Shown here: piece by piece, positions 1-8,567 of the stretch
Position numbering within the stretch: position 1 is the first letter of the stretch
Layout of the letters: every line of letters begins with the position of its first letter
Position numbers and translations under genes: made by a program
Notes under the pieces: generated by a model
What the model was told of the DNA's origin: nothing
Seen by the model: the letters and a program-made list of their open reading frames with translations, nothing else
Databases searched by the model: none
Assembly: GCF_018271975.1 (NCBI RefSeq)
Contig: NZ_JAGUCN010000013.1
Location: forward strand, 62,001-126,000
Source of the DNA: Carboxylicivirga mesophila
Lineage (GTDB): Bacteria > Bacteroidota > Bacteroidia > Bacteroidales > Marinilabiliaceae
DNA: 64,000 nucleotides
Direction of reading: 5' to 3'

Positions 1-1
1 G

Positions 2-1342
2 GCAGAAGCCTCTAACACACGTCTGCAAAACCGTGATCCGCATGCTACCTATAATAAGGTAAGTGTTGACGGCTTACAGGAGATGGCTCCAGAATTTCCA
101 TGGATGGCCTTTTTAAGCGGTATCAACATGCCCGAGCCTGGCGATATCAATGTGAACCAGCCGGCTTTTATCAAGGCAATAGCCAAGATGTATGAAACAG
201 AAGATCTGGGTACCTGGAAAGCCTTTTTATCAGCCACAGTAATTCGCAACGCAGCAGCTTACCTGAGTGATGATTTTGTGAAAGCCAACTTTGCATTTTA
301 TGGTGAAGCTTTGTCGGGACAAAAAGCCATGGAGCCACGCTGGAAGAAAGTACTGGGCAGCACCAGCAGTGCATTGGGCGAAGCAGTAGGTCAGCTGTTT
401 GTAGCTGAGTACTTCCCGCCGGCAGCCAAGCAGCGTATGGATGATCTGGTAGAGAATTTGCGCATTGCCTTTGGTCAGCGTATCGATCAACTGGAATGGA
501 TGAGTGACGAAACCAAGCAGGCGGCTCATGAAAAGCTTGCAGCTATACGCGTTAAGATTGGTTACCCAAACAAATGGCGCGACTATTCAGCGCTTGCCAT
601 TGGTGGCGACTCATACCTGAATAATATTTTAGCCAGTAACCGTTTTGACTTTGACTTTGAGATGTCGAAGATTGGCCAGCCCGTTGACAAAGAAGAGTGG
701 CACATGTTCCCGCAAACAGTGAACGCCTATTACAGTCCGGTGGGTAACGAAATTGTGTTCCCTGCCGCTATTTTGCAACCTCCTTTCTTTTACCTCGATG
801 GTGACGATGCCGTTAACTATGGAGCTATTGGTGTGGTTATTGGCCACGAAATGACACACGGCTTTGACGACAAAGGACGCCTGTATGGTAAAGATGGTAA
901 CCTGCAAACCTGGTGGACCGAGGACGATTCAGAACGTTTTAATAAGCGTGCTCAAATTTTGGTGGACCAGTTTAACAAGATTGAGGTGTTACCAGGTACT
1001 TTCGCTAATGGCGAGCTGTCATTGGGCGAAAACATTGCCGACCTGGGTGGATTAGCTATTGCCTACCAGGCCTACCAAAATGCCAGTAAGGATAAAGGAG
1101 AAGTTGCCAAAATTGATGGCTTCACCGATGTACAACGTTTCTTCCTGGGCTATTCGCGTGTATGGGCACAAAACATACGCGATAAGGAAATAGCACGCCT
1201 GACAAAGGTTGATGTACACTCGTTGGGTGAAAACCGTGTGAACGGTCCACTGCCTAATATACAGGAGTTTTACGATGCCTTTAATCTGGATAATACTGCT
1301 GCCTTGTATATTGCGCCTGAAAACAGAGCAACTATCTGGTAA
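2..1342 (+). CDS. M13 (neprilysin/PepO) family zinc metallopeptidase, 5' truncated
   Basis: C-terminal part of an M13 endopeptidase; the open frame runs in from the window edge, so the true start lies outside. An in-frame ATG at 83 is probably internal. The zinc site is visible as VIGHEMTHGFDD (near nt 836-871) and the third ligand as GENIADLGG (near nt 1027-1053). The upstream NAYYSP segment (near nt 720) matches the substrate-binding strand of the family. The protein ends in Trp, as M13 enzymes usually do. The family cleaves short peptides and is normally exported; the signal peptide would be in the missing part. A strong hairpin terminator follows, so this is the last gene of its transcript. 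Confidence 0.93.
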   Translation, partial: AEASNTRLQNRDPHATYNKVSVDGLQEMAPEFPWMAFLSGINMPEPGDINVNQPAFIKAIAKMYETEDLGTWKAFLSATVIRNAAAYLSDDFVKANFAFYGEALSGQKAMEPRWKKVLGSTSSALGEAVGQLFVAEYFPPAAKQRMDDLVENLRIAFGQRIDQLEWMSDETKQAAHEKLAAIRVKIGYPNKWRDYSALAIGGDSYLNNILASNRFDFDFEMSKIGQPVDKEEWHMFPQTVNAYYSPVGNEIVFPAAILQPPFFYLDGDDAVNYGAIGVVIGHEMTHGFDDKGRLYGKDGNLQTWWTEDDSERFNKRAQILVDQFNKIEVLPGTFANGELSLGENIADLGGLAIAYQAYQNASKDKGEVAKIDGFTDVQRFFLGYSRVWAQNIRDKEIARLTKVDVHSLGENRVNGPLPNIQEFYDAFNLDNTAALYIAPENRATIW

Positions 1343-1363
1343 AATAAGCAACAATAAAATAAG

Positions 1364-1394
1364 AAATCGCATCTGTTAGCAGGTGCGATTTTTT
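1364..1394 (+). terminator. Rho-independent terminator of the M13 peptidase gene
   Basis: AAATCGCA pairs with TGCGATTT, extended to about 11 bp with one G-T pair. The loop is GTTAGC and a T-run follows. It starts 22 bases after the stop codon. Confidence 0.85.
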
Positions 1395-1640
1395 GTATGA
1401 AAGTCTCAGGAACTTGTTAAGCATCTGTGAGATGTATAGCCAGTTTTTAGTCATGAATCAGGCTAATCTTAATTAATAGTATAATTGGCGCTTCGCCCAA
1501 ACCCGACTTCATTTGTTCATTGCTTTGCATGCCCCTTTTATCGCATTCACGATTCTTAATTCTTGCCTTGATGCCAGAAACGCAGCAAAGAAAATCAAGG
1601 CTTTACCCACTTCACTCATAAAACTATGGTTTTTTGACTC

Positions 1641-1680
1641 AAATCGTTTAAACTCGCTACGCTCAAACATAAAACGATTT
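1641..1680. repeat. Inverted-repeat intergenic element
   Basis: Outer arms AAATCGTTT and AAACGATTT are complementary and flank a core containing CTCGCTACGCTC. The layout looks like a dispersed palindromic unit, but only one copy is seen in this window. Confidence 0.4.
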
Positions 1681-1908
1681 TTAACCGTCCAACCAATCTG
1701 GTTTTATGGTTCATTGGCTGATGCCCGAGCCGGACACTTTCTGAAATGACATATTATTGTTTGATACAAGTCTTGTCATAAAGACTAATTCTATCCTGAA
1801 GCTTTTTTTTATTTTTTCTGCACAATCATAACCATCAGCCTACCACCTAGTTTGCTCTGCAAGGTGCGCCAGCATTGAGTTTTATTACATTTTTTAAGGT
1901 TTTTCAGT

Positions 1909-1939
1909 TTGCGTATTTCAACTAAATACCCTTTCTTTG
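1909..1939 (+). promoter_or_regulatory. Candidate Bacteroidota promoter for tRNA-Arg
   Basis: TTG at 1909-1911, 20 bases, then TTTCTTTG at 1932-1939. This is one mismatch from the -7 consensus TAnnTTTG and lies about 50 bases upstream of the tRNA. Confidence 0.4.
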
Positions 1940-1987
1940 CATCGCATTTGAGAACAATGGTTCACAAACAAAGCAATATAAATTAAT

Positions 1988-2061
1988 GGTTCTGTAGCTT
2001 AATTGGATAGAGCACTGCGTTACGGCCGCAGAGGTTAGGGGTTCGAGTCCCTTCAGGATCA
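1988..2061 (+). tRNA. tRNA-Arg (anticodon ACG)
   Basis: Cloverleaf drawn by hand. The acceptor GGTTCTG pairs with CAGGATC with two wobble pairs. The D arm is present. The anticodon stem CTGCG/CGCAG encloses the loop TTACGGC, giving anticodon ACG. The T arm AGGGG/CCCTT encloses TTCGAGT. The discriminator base is A and CCA is not encoded. The gene is the insertion site of the island that follows: its last 14 bases and the next base recur at 18626-18640. Confidence 0.93.
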
Positions 2062-2062
2062 C
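2048..2062. repeat. attL-like direct repeat overlapping the tRNA 3' end
   Basis: TCCCTTCAGGATCAC, identical to 18626-18640. The match stops on both sides (G versus A upstream, T versus A downstream), which gives the likely core attachment site. Confidence 0.85.
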
Positions 2063-2085
2063 TGATTGAATAATTATTTCAAACT

Positions 2086-2125
2086 AAAAGCACTTAAAGT
2101 GAACACTTTAGGTGCTTTTTTATTT
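2086..2125 (+). terminator. Terminator downstream of tRNA-Arg
   Basis: A 16-bp stem with one T-G pair, AAAAGCAC.. against ..GTGCTTTT, with a very short loop and then a T-rich tail. It lies inside the island boundary, so it is probably island-supplied, replacing the native terminator now at 18644. Confidence 0.8.
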
Positions 2126-2160
2126 TATAAAAATGTTAAGTATAGCCATTAAAATGCAGG

Positions 2161-2227
2161 TTTATCGAGACTAAATCGAGACCCTTCCTACAAGTAGTTG
2201 CACTCTCATCCTAATGGTCTCGATAAA
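2161..2227. repeat. Inverted repeat and direct GAGAC repeats, candidate integrase arm sites
   Basis: TTTATCGAGAC (2161-2171) is perfectly inverted as GTCTCGATAAA (2217-2227). Within it, 2165-2183 carries two GAGAC units 11 bases apart. A 16-of-19 match to this segment in the same orientation lies at 18547-18565 near the other island end. Confidence 0.55.
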
Positions 2228-2287
2228 ATAAGTCAACACTCTGATGTTTTGAGATTTACATTGATGTGTTTTGACCTGTTTTGAGTT

Positions 2288-2317
2288 TTGTTTTGGGAAT
2301 TCTCTTTAATACCTTGA
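2288..2317 (+). promoter_or_regulatory. Candidate integrase promoter
   Basis: TTG at 2288-2290, 19 bases, then TACCTTGA at 2310-2317, near the Bacteroidota -33/-7 pattern. It is about 43 bases before the integrase start. Confidence 0.35.
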
Positions 2318-2359
2318 GACAGGTAAAACACAGGATATTAACTTTTAAAACTGTGTGTT

Positions 2360-3556
2360 ATGAGAATTACAACAAACCTCCTTTTAAAAAAGGCAAAACA
2401 AAGAAGTGATGGAACCTACCCTGTTTACCTCAGAGCTACTTTGGATGGCAAACGTATCGAGTTGTCGACCGGAGTTTTTATTTCATTTGACAGTTGGGAT
2501 AAAACGGGACAGAAAATCAGCAACAGATATCCCAATTCTAAATTATTGAATAACCGACTTACCAAGGTTGTCAATAAGCTGACCGAGACCTACTATCAAT
2601 TGGATGCACTAGGTGAAGAGTTTGATATTCGCTCCATTAAAGAGCGCTTATGTGGTACACCAAAGAATTATCTGGTTAAAGTCTTTCAGCTTGTTATTGA
2701 TTCCATAGAAAAGAAAATCGGTTATGGTTACTCATACGGTACTTACAAACATTACAAAACCACACTCAAACGCCTTAAACTCTTTTTAATTGAAATGAAC
2801 ACCAGGCAAGATATTGCCCTTAATAGGATTGATTATAACTTTATTAATTCATTTGATACCTGGCTGAAAGTCAAACATAAGGTGTCCGGGCATACAGCTG
2901 GAAAATACCATAAACAGTTGAAAAAGGTGCTGAATGATGCCATAGCCATGAATTTATTGGAAAAAAACCCTTATGTCAATTTTAAAATCAAAGGCTTTCA
3001 AGGGAAACGGGATTACTTGACTCTGGAAGAGGTCACTAGAATTGAACGCAAACAGTTTGCATTTACGAGGATAAACATTGTAAGAGACGTGTTTGTATTT
3101 GCTTGTTATACAGGGCTATCTTATTCTGACATAGTGAACCTTACACCAAATAATCTTAGCCGTGGTCATGATGGTGAAGAGTGGATTGTTACTGATCGCT
3201 TAAAAACCAATACTCGTTGTCGTATTCCGTTGCTATCTAAAGCAAAAAGTATCATTGAGAAGTATAAAGATTACCCGATTAATAGTGAGAAAGGTAGGTT
3301 ATTACCCATTAACTCCAATCAAAAGATGAATGCCTATTTAAAAGAGATTGCGGATATCTGTCAAATCAACAAGAAACTCTCGATGCATGTGGCCCGACAT
3401 ACATTCGCTGCCTCTATTACTTTAGCGAATGGAGTTCCCATCGAAACAGTTTCTAAAATGCTCGGACATAATTCACTAAAGACAACTCAGATTTATGGGA
3501 AAATAATCGATTCGAAAATCAGTATGGATATGAAGAAACTGAAAACGCTTCTGTAA
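2360..3556 (+). CDS. Tyrosine recombinase/integrase of the tRNA-Arg island
   Basis: 398-aa site-specific recombinase of the Bacteroidota (IntDOT-like) type. The N-terminal part (about 1-90, LLLKKAKQRSDGTYPVYLR) matches the arm-binding domain and residues about 100-200 the core-binding domain. The catalytic domain shows the HxxR box as HVARHTFA, the LGH motif, and the nucleophile in TTQIYGKI. The usual first catalytic Arg is Ser in FACYTGLSYSD, the substitution known from IntDOT of CTnDOT. It sits about 300 bp from tRNA-Arg and is transcribed away from it. It very likely catalysed the insertion at the 15-bp repeat. A hairpin terminator follows directly. Confidence 0.95.
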   Translation: MRITTNLLLKKAKQRSDGTYPVYLRATLDGKRIELSTGVFISFDSWDKTGQKISNRYPNSKLLNNRLTKVVNKLTETYYQLDALGEEFDIRSIKERLCGTPKNYLVKVFQLVIDSIEKKIGYGYSYGTYKHYKTTLKRLKLFLIEMNTRQDIALNRIDYNFINSFDTWLKVKHKVSGHTAGKYHKQLKKVLNDAIAMNLLEKNPYVNFKIKGFQGKRDYLTLEEVTRIERKQFAFTRINIVRDVFVFACYTGLSYSDIVNLTPNNLSRGHDGEEWIVTDRLKTNTRCRIPLLSKAKSIIEKYKDYPINSEKGRLLPINSNQKMNAYLKEIADICQINKKLSMHVARHTFAASITLANGVPIETVSKMLGHNSLKTTQIYGKIIDSKISMDMKKLKTLL

Positions 3557-3573
3557 AAACAGTTTGGATTTGT

Positions 3574-3610
3574 ACCTCGTCGTTTAGATAACAAATGGCG
3601 AGGTTTTTTT
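3574..3610 (+). terminator. Terminator of the integrase gene
   Basis: ACCTCG pairs with CGAGGT around an AT-rich interior and is followed by seven T, 18 bases past the stop codon. Confidence 0.75.
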
Positions 3611-4420
3611 AGTGCCTCTCGGAGAGCAAGTATATGGTTTTTGGGTACCGAAAAACACATCTTGCATCTTAAAAACATTAGACCGACGGGATGCATTTTA
3701 AAGTTTTGGTCGCACCAAAACATAAACTTGCTAATAGCTTCGCTTAAGAGACAGACACTAATATCTATTTAGAGATTTCCTCTGATTAATTTTTCGTCTA
3801 CTTCTCTTTTTTATACATACATTAAGGCTTTTTTACATGCGTAAGCCACCCTATTTTAAAGGTCATGGTTTAGCAAAAGGAAGCGGAATAAATAGCATGG
3901 TGCGATGGAAAGAAAAATAAATTCAAAGATATTTTGAGCGGACAGAGCAAAGGGCTTGTATTTTGCGGCACGCAATAATAGCAAGTTTTTTGCTGTCGGG
4001 CTTGTGCGATGGAAAGTAAAATGTCTTTGATTGATTTTGGCGCGTTTATGCCGAACTCTTTTGTATCAAATCATGGCCCATAATAAATTTGATGAAGCAT
4101 GTAATAAAAGGTGGGTGACTTTTATTGGCTTATTGACCTTTGTTGCAATAATATTGAAATTAATTAATTCTTAATGAGAGCTAAAGGTTTCTTTTTATTC
4201 ACTTAACTTTCTTGTTGCTTCTTCAATATTTGGAAATACACCAGTTTTCAAAGATAAGTAGCCTGTATAATATGTTATTTTGTGAGTATTCCATCATATT
4301 TTCACTAACTTGCTGTAAAGTCAACGAGTTTTTAAATGTTTTTGTTGCACTACTTTCAAGCTCTCGGTTTTTAGTAAGGTATTTATTAAGTATATCGAAA
4401 CAGAGGTTAAACTAAATTCG
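3611..4420. other. Non-coding island segment with small repeats
   Basis: About 800 bases without a supported gene. It holds a perfect hairpin (GTTTTGGT / ACCAAAAC, loop CGC, 3703-3721) and a 13-bp direct repeat GTGCGATGGAAAG at 3900-3912 and 4004-4016. An open frame at 4212-4415 codes for an unlikely Cys/Phe-rich peptide. The segment may be decayed element sequence. Confidence 0.4.
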
Positions 4421-5242
4421 ATGAAAAGTCTTTCCACAGATGATTATATTCAAAAACTAGAACAGCAAAATGCCGATCTAAAGCTAATTGTCAACGAACA
4501 ACAACGAAAAATTGAAAAGATTGTCAACGGCAGAATAAATGATCTTGAGGAGGTAATAAAAGCCCGTGATAAATTCTACAAGATAATCGCGCATGAGTTA
4601 AGAAACCCTTTTAATGGAATTTTGGGGTTGGTAGAGTTGCTTATTAATGATTTTCGGAGTTATACATTGGAGGAAATTGAAAGCTTCCTGAAAATGTTAT
4701 ACCGGTCGTCTAAAATAACATACGAATTACTTATTAGCTTATCAGAATGGTTAAATGTTCAAAACGATAAGATGCCATTTAAACCGTCGCGTATCAACAT
4801 ATCACCCATTCTAGCCGAAGCCATCAATTCTGCGCAATTAAATGCTCATAAAAAAAACATAACCATTTATAACTTTATCGACAAAGATATTGTTGCCTAT
4901 ATAGATAGGCATATGATTGCCACAGTTTTCAGAAACTTGATAAATAATGCAATAAAGTTCTCAGATAACAATGGTACTATTGAAGTTACTGCCCTTGCAA
5001 AAAAAGATTTTATTGAAATAGTTGTGAAAGATAATGGAATTGGTCTGCATGAAGATGCTTTGCGAAAGATTTTTAAGCAGGAAGCCATTCACTCAACCTA
5101 TGGTACCGCACAAGAGCCGGGAACCGGTTTAGGCTTGTTACTCTGTAAAGAATTTATTGAAATTGAAGGAGGTAAAATTTGGGTAGAAAGTAATTTGGGA
5201 CAAGGCAGCGAATTTAAATTTACTTTACCTTGCCATAAGTAA
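4421..5242 (+). CDS. Soluble sensor histidine kinase (HisKA-HATPase_c)
   Basis: 273-aa kinase with no membrane segment. Residues 1-50 form a heptad-rich coiled coil. The phosphoacceptor His is H58 in FYKIIAHELRNPFNG. The ATPase domain has the N box NLINNAIKFSD, G1 box DNGIGL and G2 box GTGLGLLLCKEF. No PAS, GAF or receiver domain is present, and no response regulator lies next to it. It may serve a regulator elsewhere, or read an intracellular signal through the coiled coil. It is the first gene after the non-coding segment of the island. A 9-bp inverted repeat (AACGGTAAT, 5247-5255; ATTACCGTT, 5278-5286) just downstream may end or process the transcript. Confidence 0.9.
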   Translation: MKSLSTDDYIQKLEQQNADLKLIVNEQQRKIEKIVNGRINDLEEVIKARDKFYKIIAHELRNPFNGILGLVELLINDFRSYTLEEIESFLKMLYRSSKITYELLISLSEWLNVQNDKMPFKPSRINISPILAEAINSAQLNAHKKNITIYNFIDKDIVAYIDRHMIATVFRNLINNAIKFSDNNGTIEVTALAKKDFIEIVVKDNGIGLHEDALRKIFKQEAIHSTYGTAQEPGTGLGLLLCKEFIEIEGGKIWVESNLGQGSEFKFTLPCHK

Positions 5243-5320
5243 TGGTAACGGTAATTATACTATGGGCACCTAATACGATTACCGTTCAGCAACTGACCTT
5301 ATTCAAAAAAACAAGAAATT

Positions 5321-5614
5321 ATGATTCCTGAAAAGTTTAAAAACTATTATCTGGGTACCAACAATCTATTCTTTCCCAAATATGAGTTTGTTGTTAAGCT
5401 AAGCTTTCCACGTGTATTTGTTCGCTTTATACGCACAGAGGGCTATTATGCCAATTTTGAGAAGTTTTTTAAAAGTGTTGCTGAAGTACAATACCTTGAT
5501 GGTATTAAACCACCCGAAGTTGAAGAACAGCTCATATTGAGCGAGATATGGGATTTTTTGACCATGGTAAAAAGTCCAACTGAAGATGATTTTTTGAGTG
5601 ACAATACTCCCTGA
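5321..5614 (+). CDS. Conserved hypothetical 97-aa protein, cassette copy 1
   Basis: Unknown small soluble protein, rich in aromatic residues (YYLGTNNLFFPKYEF, EGYYANFEKFF), with no signal peptide. Its reality is supported by a paralogue at 21571-21864 that differs at about 13 of 97 residues and sits in the same context: convergent with an NYN-domain gene that is divergent from a radical SAM gene. The start is fixed by the conserved MIPEKFKNYYLG, which both copies share. No function can be given. Confidence 0.75.
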   Translation: MIPEKFKNYYLGTNNLFFPKYEFVVKLSFPRVFVRFIRTEGYYANFEKFFKSVAEVQYLDGIKPPEVEEQLILSEIWDFLTMVKSPTEDDFLSDNTP

Positions 5615-5697
5615 TGAGCCTCCACTATTTAATGCGTACTTCTTTATACGTCTATCGGCAATTTGCCATACAGCTGAAGTGTTCGGATTGTGGCACA

Positions 5698-6447
5698 TTA
5701 TTTTTTGGTATGTTTTTTTAGCTTGTTTTTCACATAGATCAATTTGTGCCGGCTATTGGGGCTATCCCTTTGCTCTATCTCAAATCGATTGATAGAATCA
5801 ATCAGTGGAGTCAATTTCTGAAACCCATAGTTACGCGGGTCAAAGTTTGGGCGTTTCTTTTGCAACAAGCTGCCTACATCACCTAAAAATGCCCAGCCAT
5901 CGTCATCAGACAGGTCGGTGATGGTGGCGGCTATCAGCTTAATTTCCTTTGAGGTAATCTTATCAAACGTTTCTTTTTCATCCTCCTTATCGTCTTCATC
6001 CTCTTTTTCCTTGGCCCTGGATTTTAAGATTTCGATGTAGATGAACTTATCGCATGCTACAATAAAGGGTGTTGGCGTCTTTTTCTCTCCCATCCCAATC
6101 ACCAGCAATCCGGCTTCTCTTAAACGCGTTGCCAGTTTGGTGAAATCACTGTCGCTGGATACCAGGCAAAACCCGTTTACTTTTTCGGAGTAAAGGATAT
6201 CCATGGCATCAATAATCATGGCTGAATCTGTGGCATTCTTACCAGCCGTATAGGCATACTGCTGTATGGGTGTGATGGCATTCTCTAACAATACCTTTTT
6301 CCATTTACTCAAATCTGGTTTTGTCCAGTCCCCATATATACGTTTAATGGTGGGATTGCCGTATTTGGCAATTTCCTCCATCATTTCTTTGACGTTGGCT
6401 GATGGGATATTGTCACCATCAATTAGTACTGCCAGGTTTGTATTCAT
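5698..6447 (-). CDS. NYN-domain (LabA/DUF88-like) protein with C-terminal OST-HTH/LOTUS domain, copy 1
   Basis: 249 aa. Residues 1-140 form a PIN-like NYN domain: acidic residues in VLIDGDNIP (D10, D12), the NATDSAMIIDAMD segment and LVSSDSDFTKLATRLREAG, the metal-site pattern of NYN ribonucleases. Residues about 143-165 are a charged Glu/Asp/Lys linker. The C-terminal segment around DDGWAFLGDVGSLLQKKRPNF resembles an OST-HTH/LOTUS RNA-binding domain. The likely role is RNA binding or cleavage; the substrate is unknown. It is divergent from a radical SAM gene, and the copy at 21949-22698 differs at only two residues. Confidence 0.88.
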   Translation of the reverse strand: MNTNLAVLIDGDNIPSANVKEMMEEIAKYGNPTIKRIYGDWTKPDLSKWKKVLLENAITPIQQYAYTAGKNATDSAMIIDAMDILYSEKVNGFCLVSSDSDFTKLATRLREAGLLVIGMGEKKTPTPFIVACDKFIYIEILKSRAKEKEDEDDKEDEKETFDKITSKEIKLIAATITDLSDDDGWAFLGDVGSLLQKKRPNFDPRNYGFQKLTPLIDSINRFEIEQRDSPNSRHKLIYVKNKLKKHTKK

Positions 6448-6592
6448 AAGGTTATGATTTTTGATTAGCCATTGAAGATTGGCTGTTAACTATTTATCTG
6501 AGTGTGAAGTTAATCAATATTATGACTGTACTCTAAAATATTCGTAACTTAAAACGAGCTTCATCCAACAATAATGATTAATACTATTTATC
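6448..6592. promoter_or_regulatory. Divergent NYN/radical-SAM promoter region, copy 1
   Basis: 145 bases between divergent starts, strongly conserved with 22699-22837. It holds the inverted repeat AGCCA-N8-TGGCT (6467-6484) and a conserved block near 6500-6550 containing GTGAAGTTAATCAAT and TATGACTGTACTCTAAAAT. Conservation equal to that of coding sequence suggests shared regulation of both cassette copies. Confidence 0.5.
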
Positions 6593-7900
6593 ATGACTAT
6601 CCTCTTGATTTCACCAACTGTAGATGCCGAAAAAAGAACGAACAAAGGGCTTATGATACCTCAGCTGGCCCTTTATATACTTGAAGGATTAACTCCTGAA
6701 CGATTTGATGTAGAGGTGATAGAGGAAGAAACACAAGAGCTTAACCTGGAACATGAATGTGATTTGGTGGCCATAAGCTGCATGACGGCCAATGCCCCCA
6801 GGGCCTATCAGCTTTGCGATGCTTTTCAGAAAAGAGGGAAAACGGTCATACTGGGTGGTGTGCACCCTACCATACTTCCAGACGAAGCACTATTGCATGC
6901 AAATGCGGTGGTAATAGGTGAAGCAGAAGGTGTTTGGGAGACACTTCTGAGTGATTTTGAGAACAATGCTTTGAAGCAAAAATACCATAACCCTAATCCT
7001 GATTTAGAGAAATATGTTCGCAAAGATTTTGGAAAGATAGCATCTAAAAGACTGTTCAATATCATTCCAATATTAACAACCCGTGGCTGCCCTTATAATT
7101 GTGATTTTTGTTGCGTCACTAACTTATTCGGACAAAAAATACGACATATTTCAGTCGAGAATGTGGTTCGTGATATCAAGGAATCGAAGGCCAAGGTTTT
7201 TATTTTTCTGGATGATAATATCATTGGCAACCCTGCATATGCCAAAGCGCTCTTTAGAGCTATCAAGCCGCTAAAAATTAAATGGGTTGGACAAGCTTCA
7301 ATATCTTTATTAGTAGGTGATGATGAGTTAATTCAATTGGCTGCTGAAAGTGGATGTCAATCACTCTTTCTAGGTATTGAAAGTGTATCGGTAAAACAGC
7401 TGCTATCCATGCGCAAATCGATAAAGGAAATTCAACATCTGGAACACGCTTTTAAAAAAGTGAAAAAGATGGGAATTCTTATCCATGCATCCATTGTTTT
7501 CGGCTTTGATGACGACACAAAGGAAATATTTGAGGAAACAGTTCGATTCCTGGTGCGAAACAAAGTGAGCACCGTTTCATTCAATGTGTTAACGCCCTAT
7601 CCCGGAACCAAAGTGTATGAGAAACTGAAAAATGAAGATCGCTTAATAACAACTGATTGGAAGTATTATGACCACAATACAGTTGTGTTTAAGCCCAAAA
7701 ACATGACACCCCTTGAGCTGCAACTGGGCAAAATAAATGCCAGGAAGAAGTTTTATAGTAAAACGTCTGTATTGAAGCGATTAGTGGGCAACTGGTACAA
7801 ACCATTTGTATACCTTTCGATGAATTTAGGCCATATGAAACAAGTAAAAGTAGAAAGCAGCAGGATGGCTAATTTAAAAACTAATCTATTGCGGCAGTAG
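6593..7900 (+). CDS. B12-binding-domain radical SAM protein, cassette copy 1
   Basis: 435 aa. Residues 1-135 form a Rossmann-like cobalamin-binding domain (VILGGVHPTILPDEAL, VIGEAEGVWETLL) but lack the DxHxxG cobalamin-ligand motif. The radical SAM core follows with C166, C170 and C173 in RGCPYNCDFC. GIES and the C-terminal LTPYPGTKVYEKL are typical of this methyltransferase/cyclase-like group. The enzyme uses SAM radical chemistry, perhaps to modify a lipid or a natural product; the substrate is unknown. It is divergent from the NYN gene. A paralogue lies at 22838-24190, about 85% identical by eye. Confidence 0.88.
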   Translation: MTILLISPTVDAEKRTNKGLMIPQLALYILEGLTPERFDVEVIEEETQELNLEHECDLVAISCMTANAPRAYQLCDAFQKRGKTVILGGVHPTILPDEALLHANAVVIGEAEGVWETLLSDFENNALKQKYHNPNPDLEKYVRKDFGKIASKRLFNIIPILTTRGCPYNCDFCCVTNLFGQKIRHISVENVVRDIKESKAKVFIFLDDNIIGNPAYAKALFRAIKPLKIKWVGQASISLLVGDDELIQLAAESGCQSLFLGIESVSVKQLLSMRKSIKEIQHLEHAFKKVKKMGILIHASIVFGFDDDTKEIFEETVRFLVRNKVSTVSFNVLTPYPGTKVYEKLKNEDRLITTDWKYYDHNTVVFKPKNMTPLELQLGKINARKKFYSKTSVLKRLVGNWYKPFVYLSMNLGHMKQVKVESSRMANLKTNLLRQ

Positions 7901-8567
7901 AGTTTCATAATACCAACTAGCAGGTTGATGCTATTACTTAGCAATACATTTCCAAATTTTCACGATCAAAAGACTTGCAATATTATCTGACGAAATAATT
8001 AAAAAGACCCTATTAATGGGTGTTTTATGTGAAACTAAAATTCAGAGGTTCAATACATAATTGACCACTGTATCTCTTCTTTTTCGCAAATCGGTGCGAT
8101 GATATTGTGTTTTGAATAACGCATGCTGCTGTTGAACAGGCTTCATTACGATATTCTCCTGTTATTTTAAGAGTGTCCAATGTGTGAATTATGTAACATA
8201 TTTATGGATTTGTGTAAGGACTCCCCATTAATTGGATCGTAACTTTGTATATGGCAGGAGGTATTTCTTTATAAATTAGGTAATGATAAGGCTTTATAGA
8301 ATAATTGCTTCGCTACTTGTTCATATAAGAAAATACCCACAAGCATAAATTGGCTAAGTTACAATCTGATAAGGATCAGGCTAAGATGATTGCTTCAATA
8401 AAGATGTTTTTAATGAACCATTAAGTCACGTATAAAGAAATAACCTTGATTTTAGCGTGGAAGTATTAGTTGGTTAACCAGTCAATTATACTGTATCATC
8501 TTTTAATGAACCAACTGCTGAATTAATCAGATTTGGTTTGTTTGCATACTTATTTAAACAAAATACC
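7901..8567. other. Intergenic, no supported gene
   Basis: About 670 AT-rich bases. No open frame with family resemblance, no RNA gene and no clear hairpin terminator were seen on either strand. Confidence 0.4.

Larger units (their letters stand above)
1395..1987. other. Intergenic region before tRNA-Arg, no supported gene
   Basis: About 590 bases without a convincing gene. An open frame of 78 codons (1513-1749) has no family resemblance and encloses an inverted repeat (1641-1680), so it looks like repeat-derived sequence rather than a gene. The end of the region holds a candidate tRNA promoter. Confidence 0.5.

Noticed and set aside
1513-1749. 78-codon open frame
   Set aside because: No family resemblance, contains an inverted-repeat unit, and has no ribosome-binding or operon context.
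4212-4415. 67-codon open frame before the histidine kinase
   Set aside because: Composition (Cys, Phe and Ser-rich) and lack of similarity point to chance; it ends just before the kinase without coupling.
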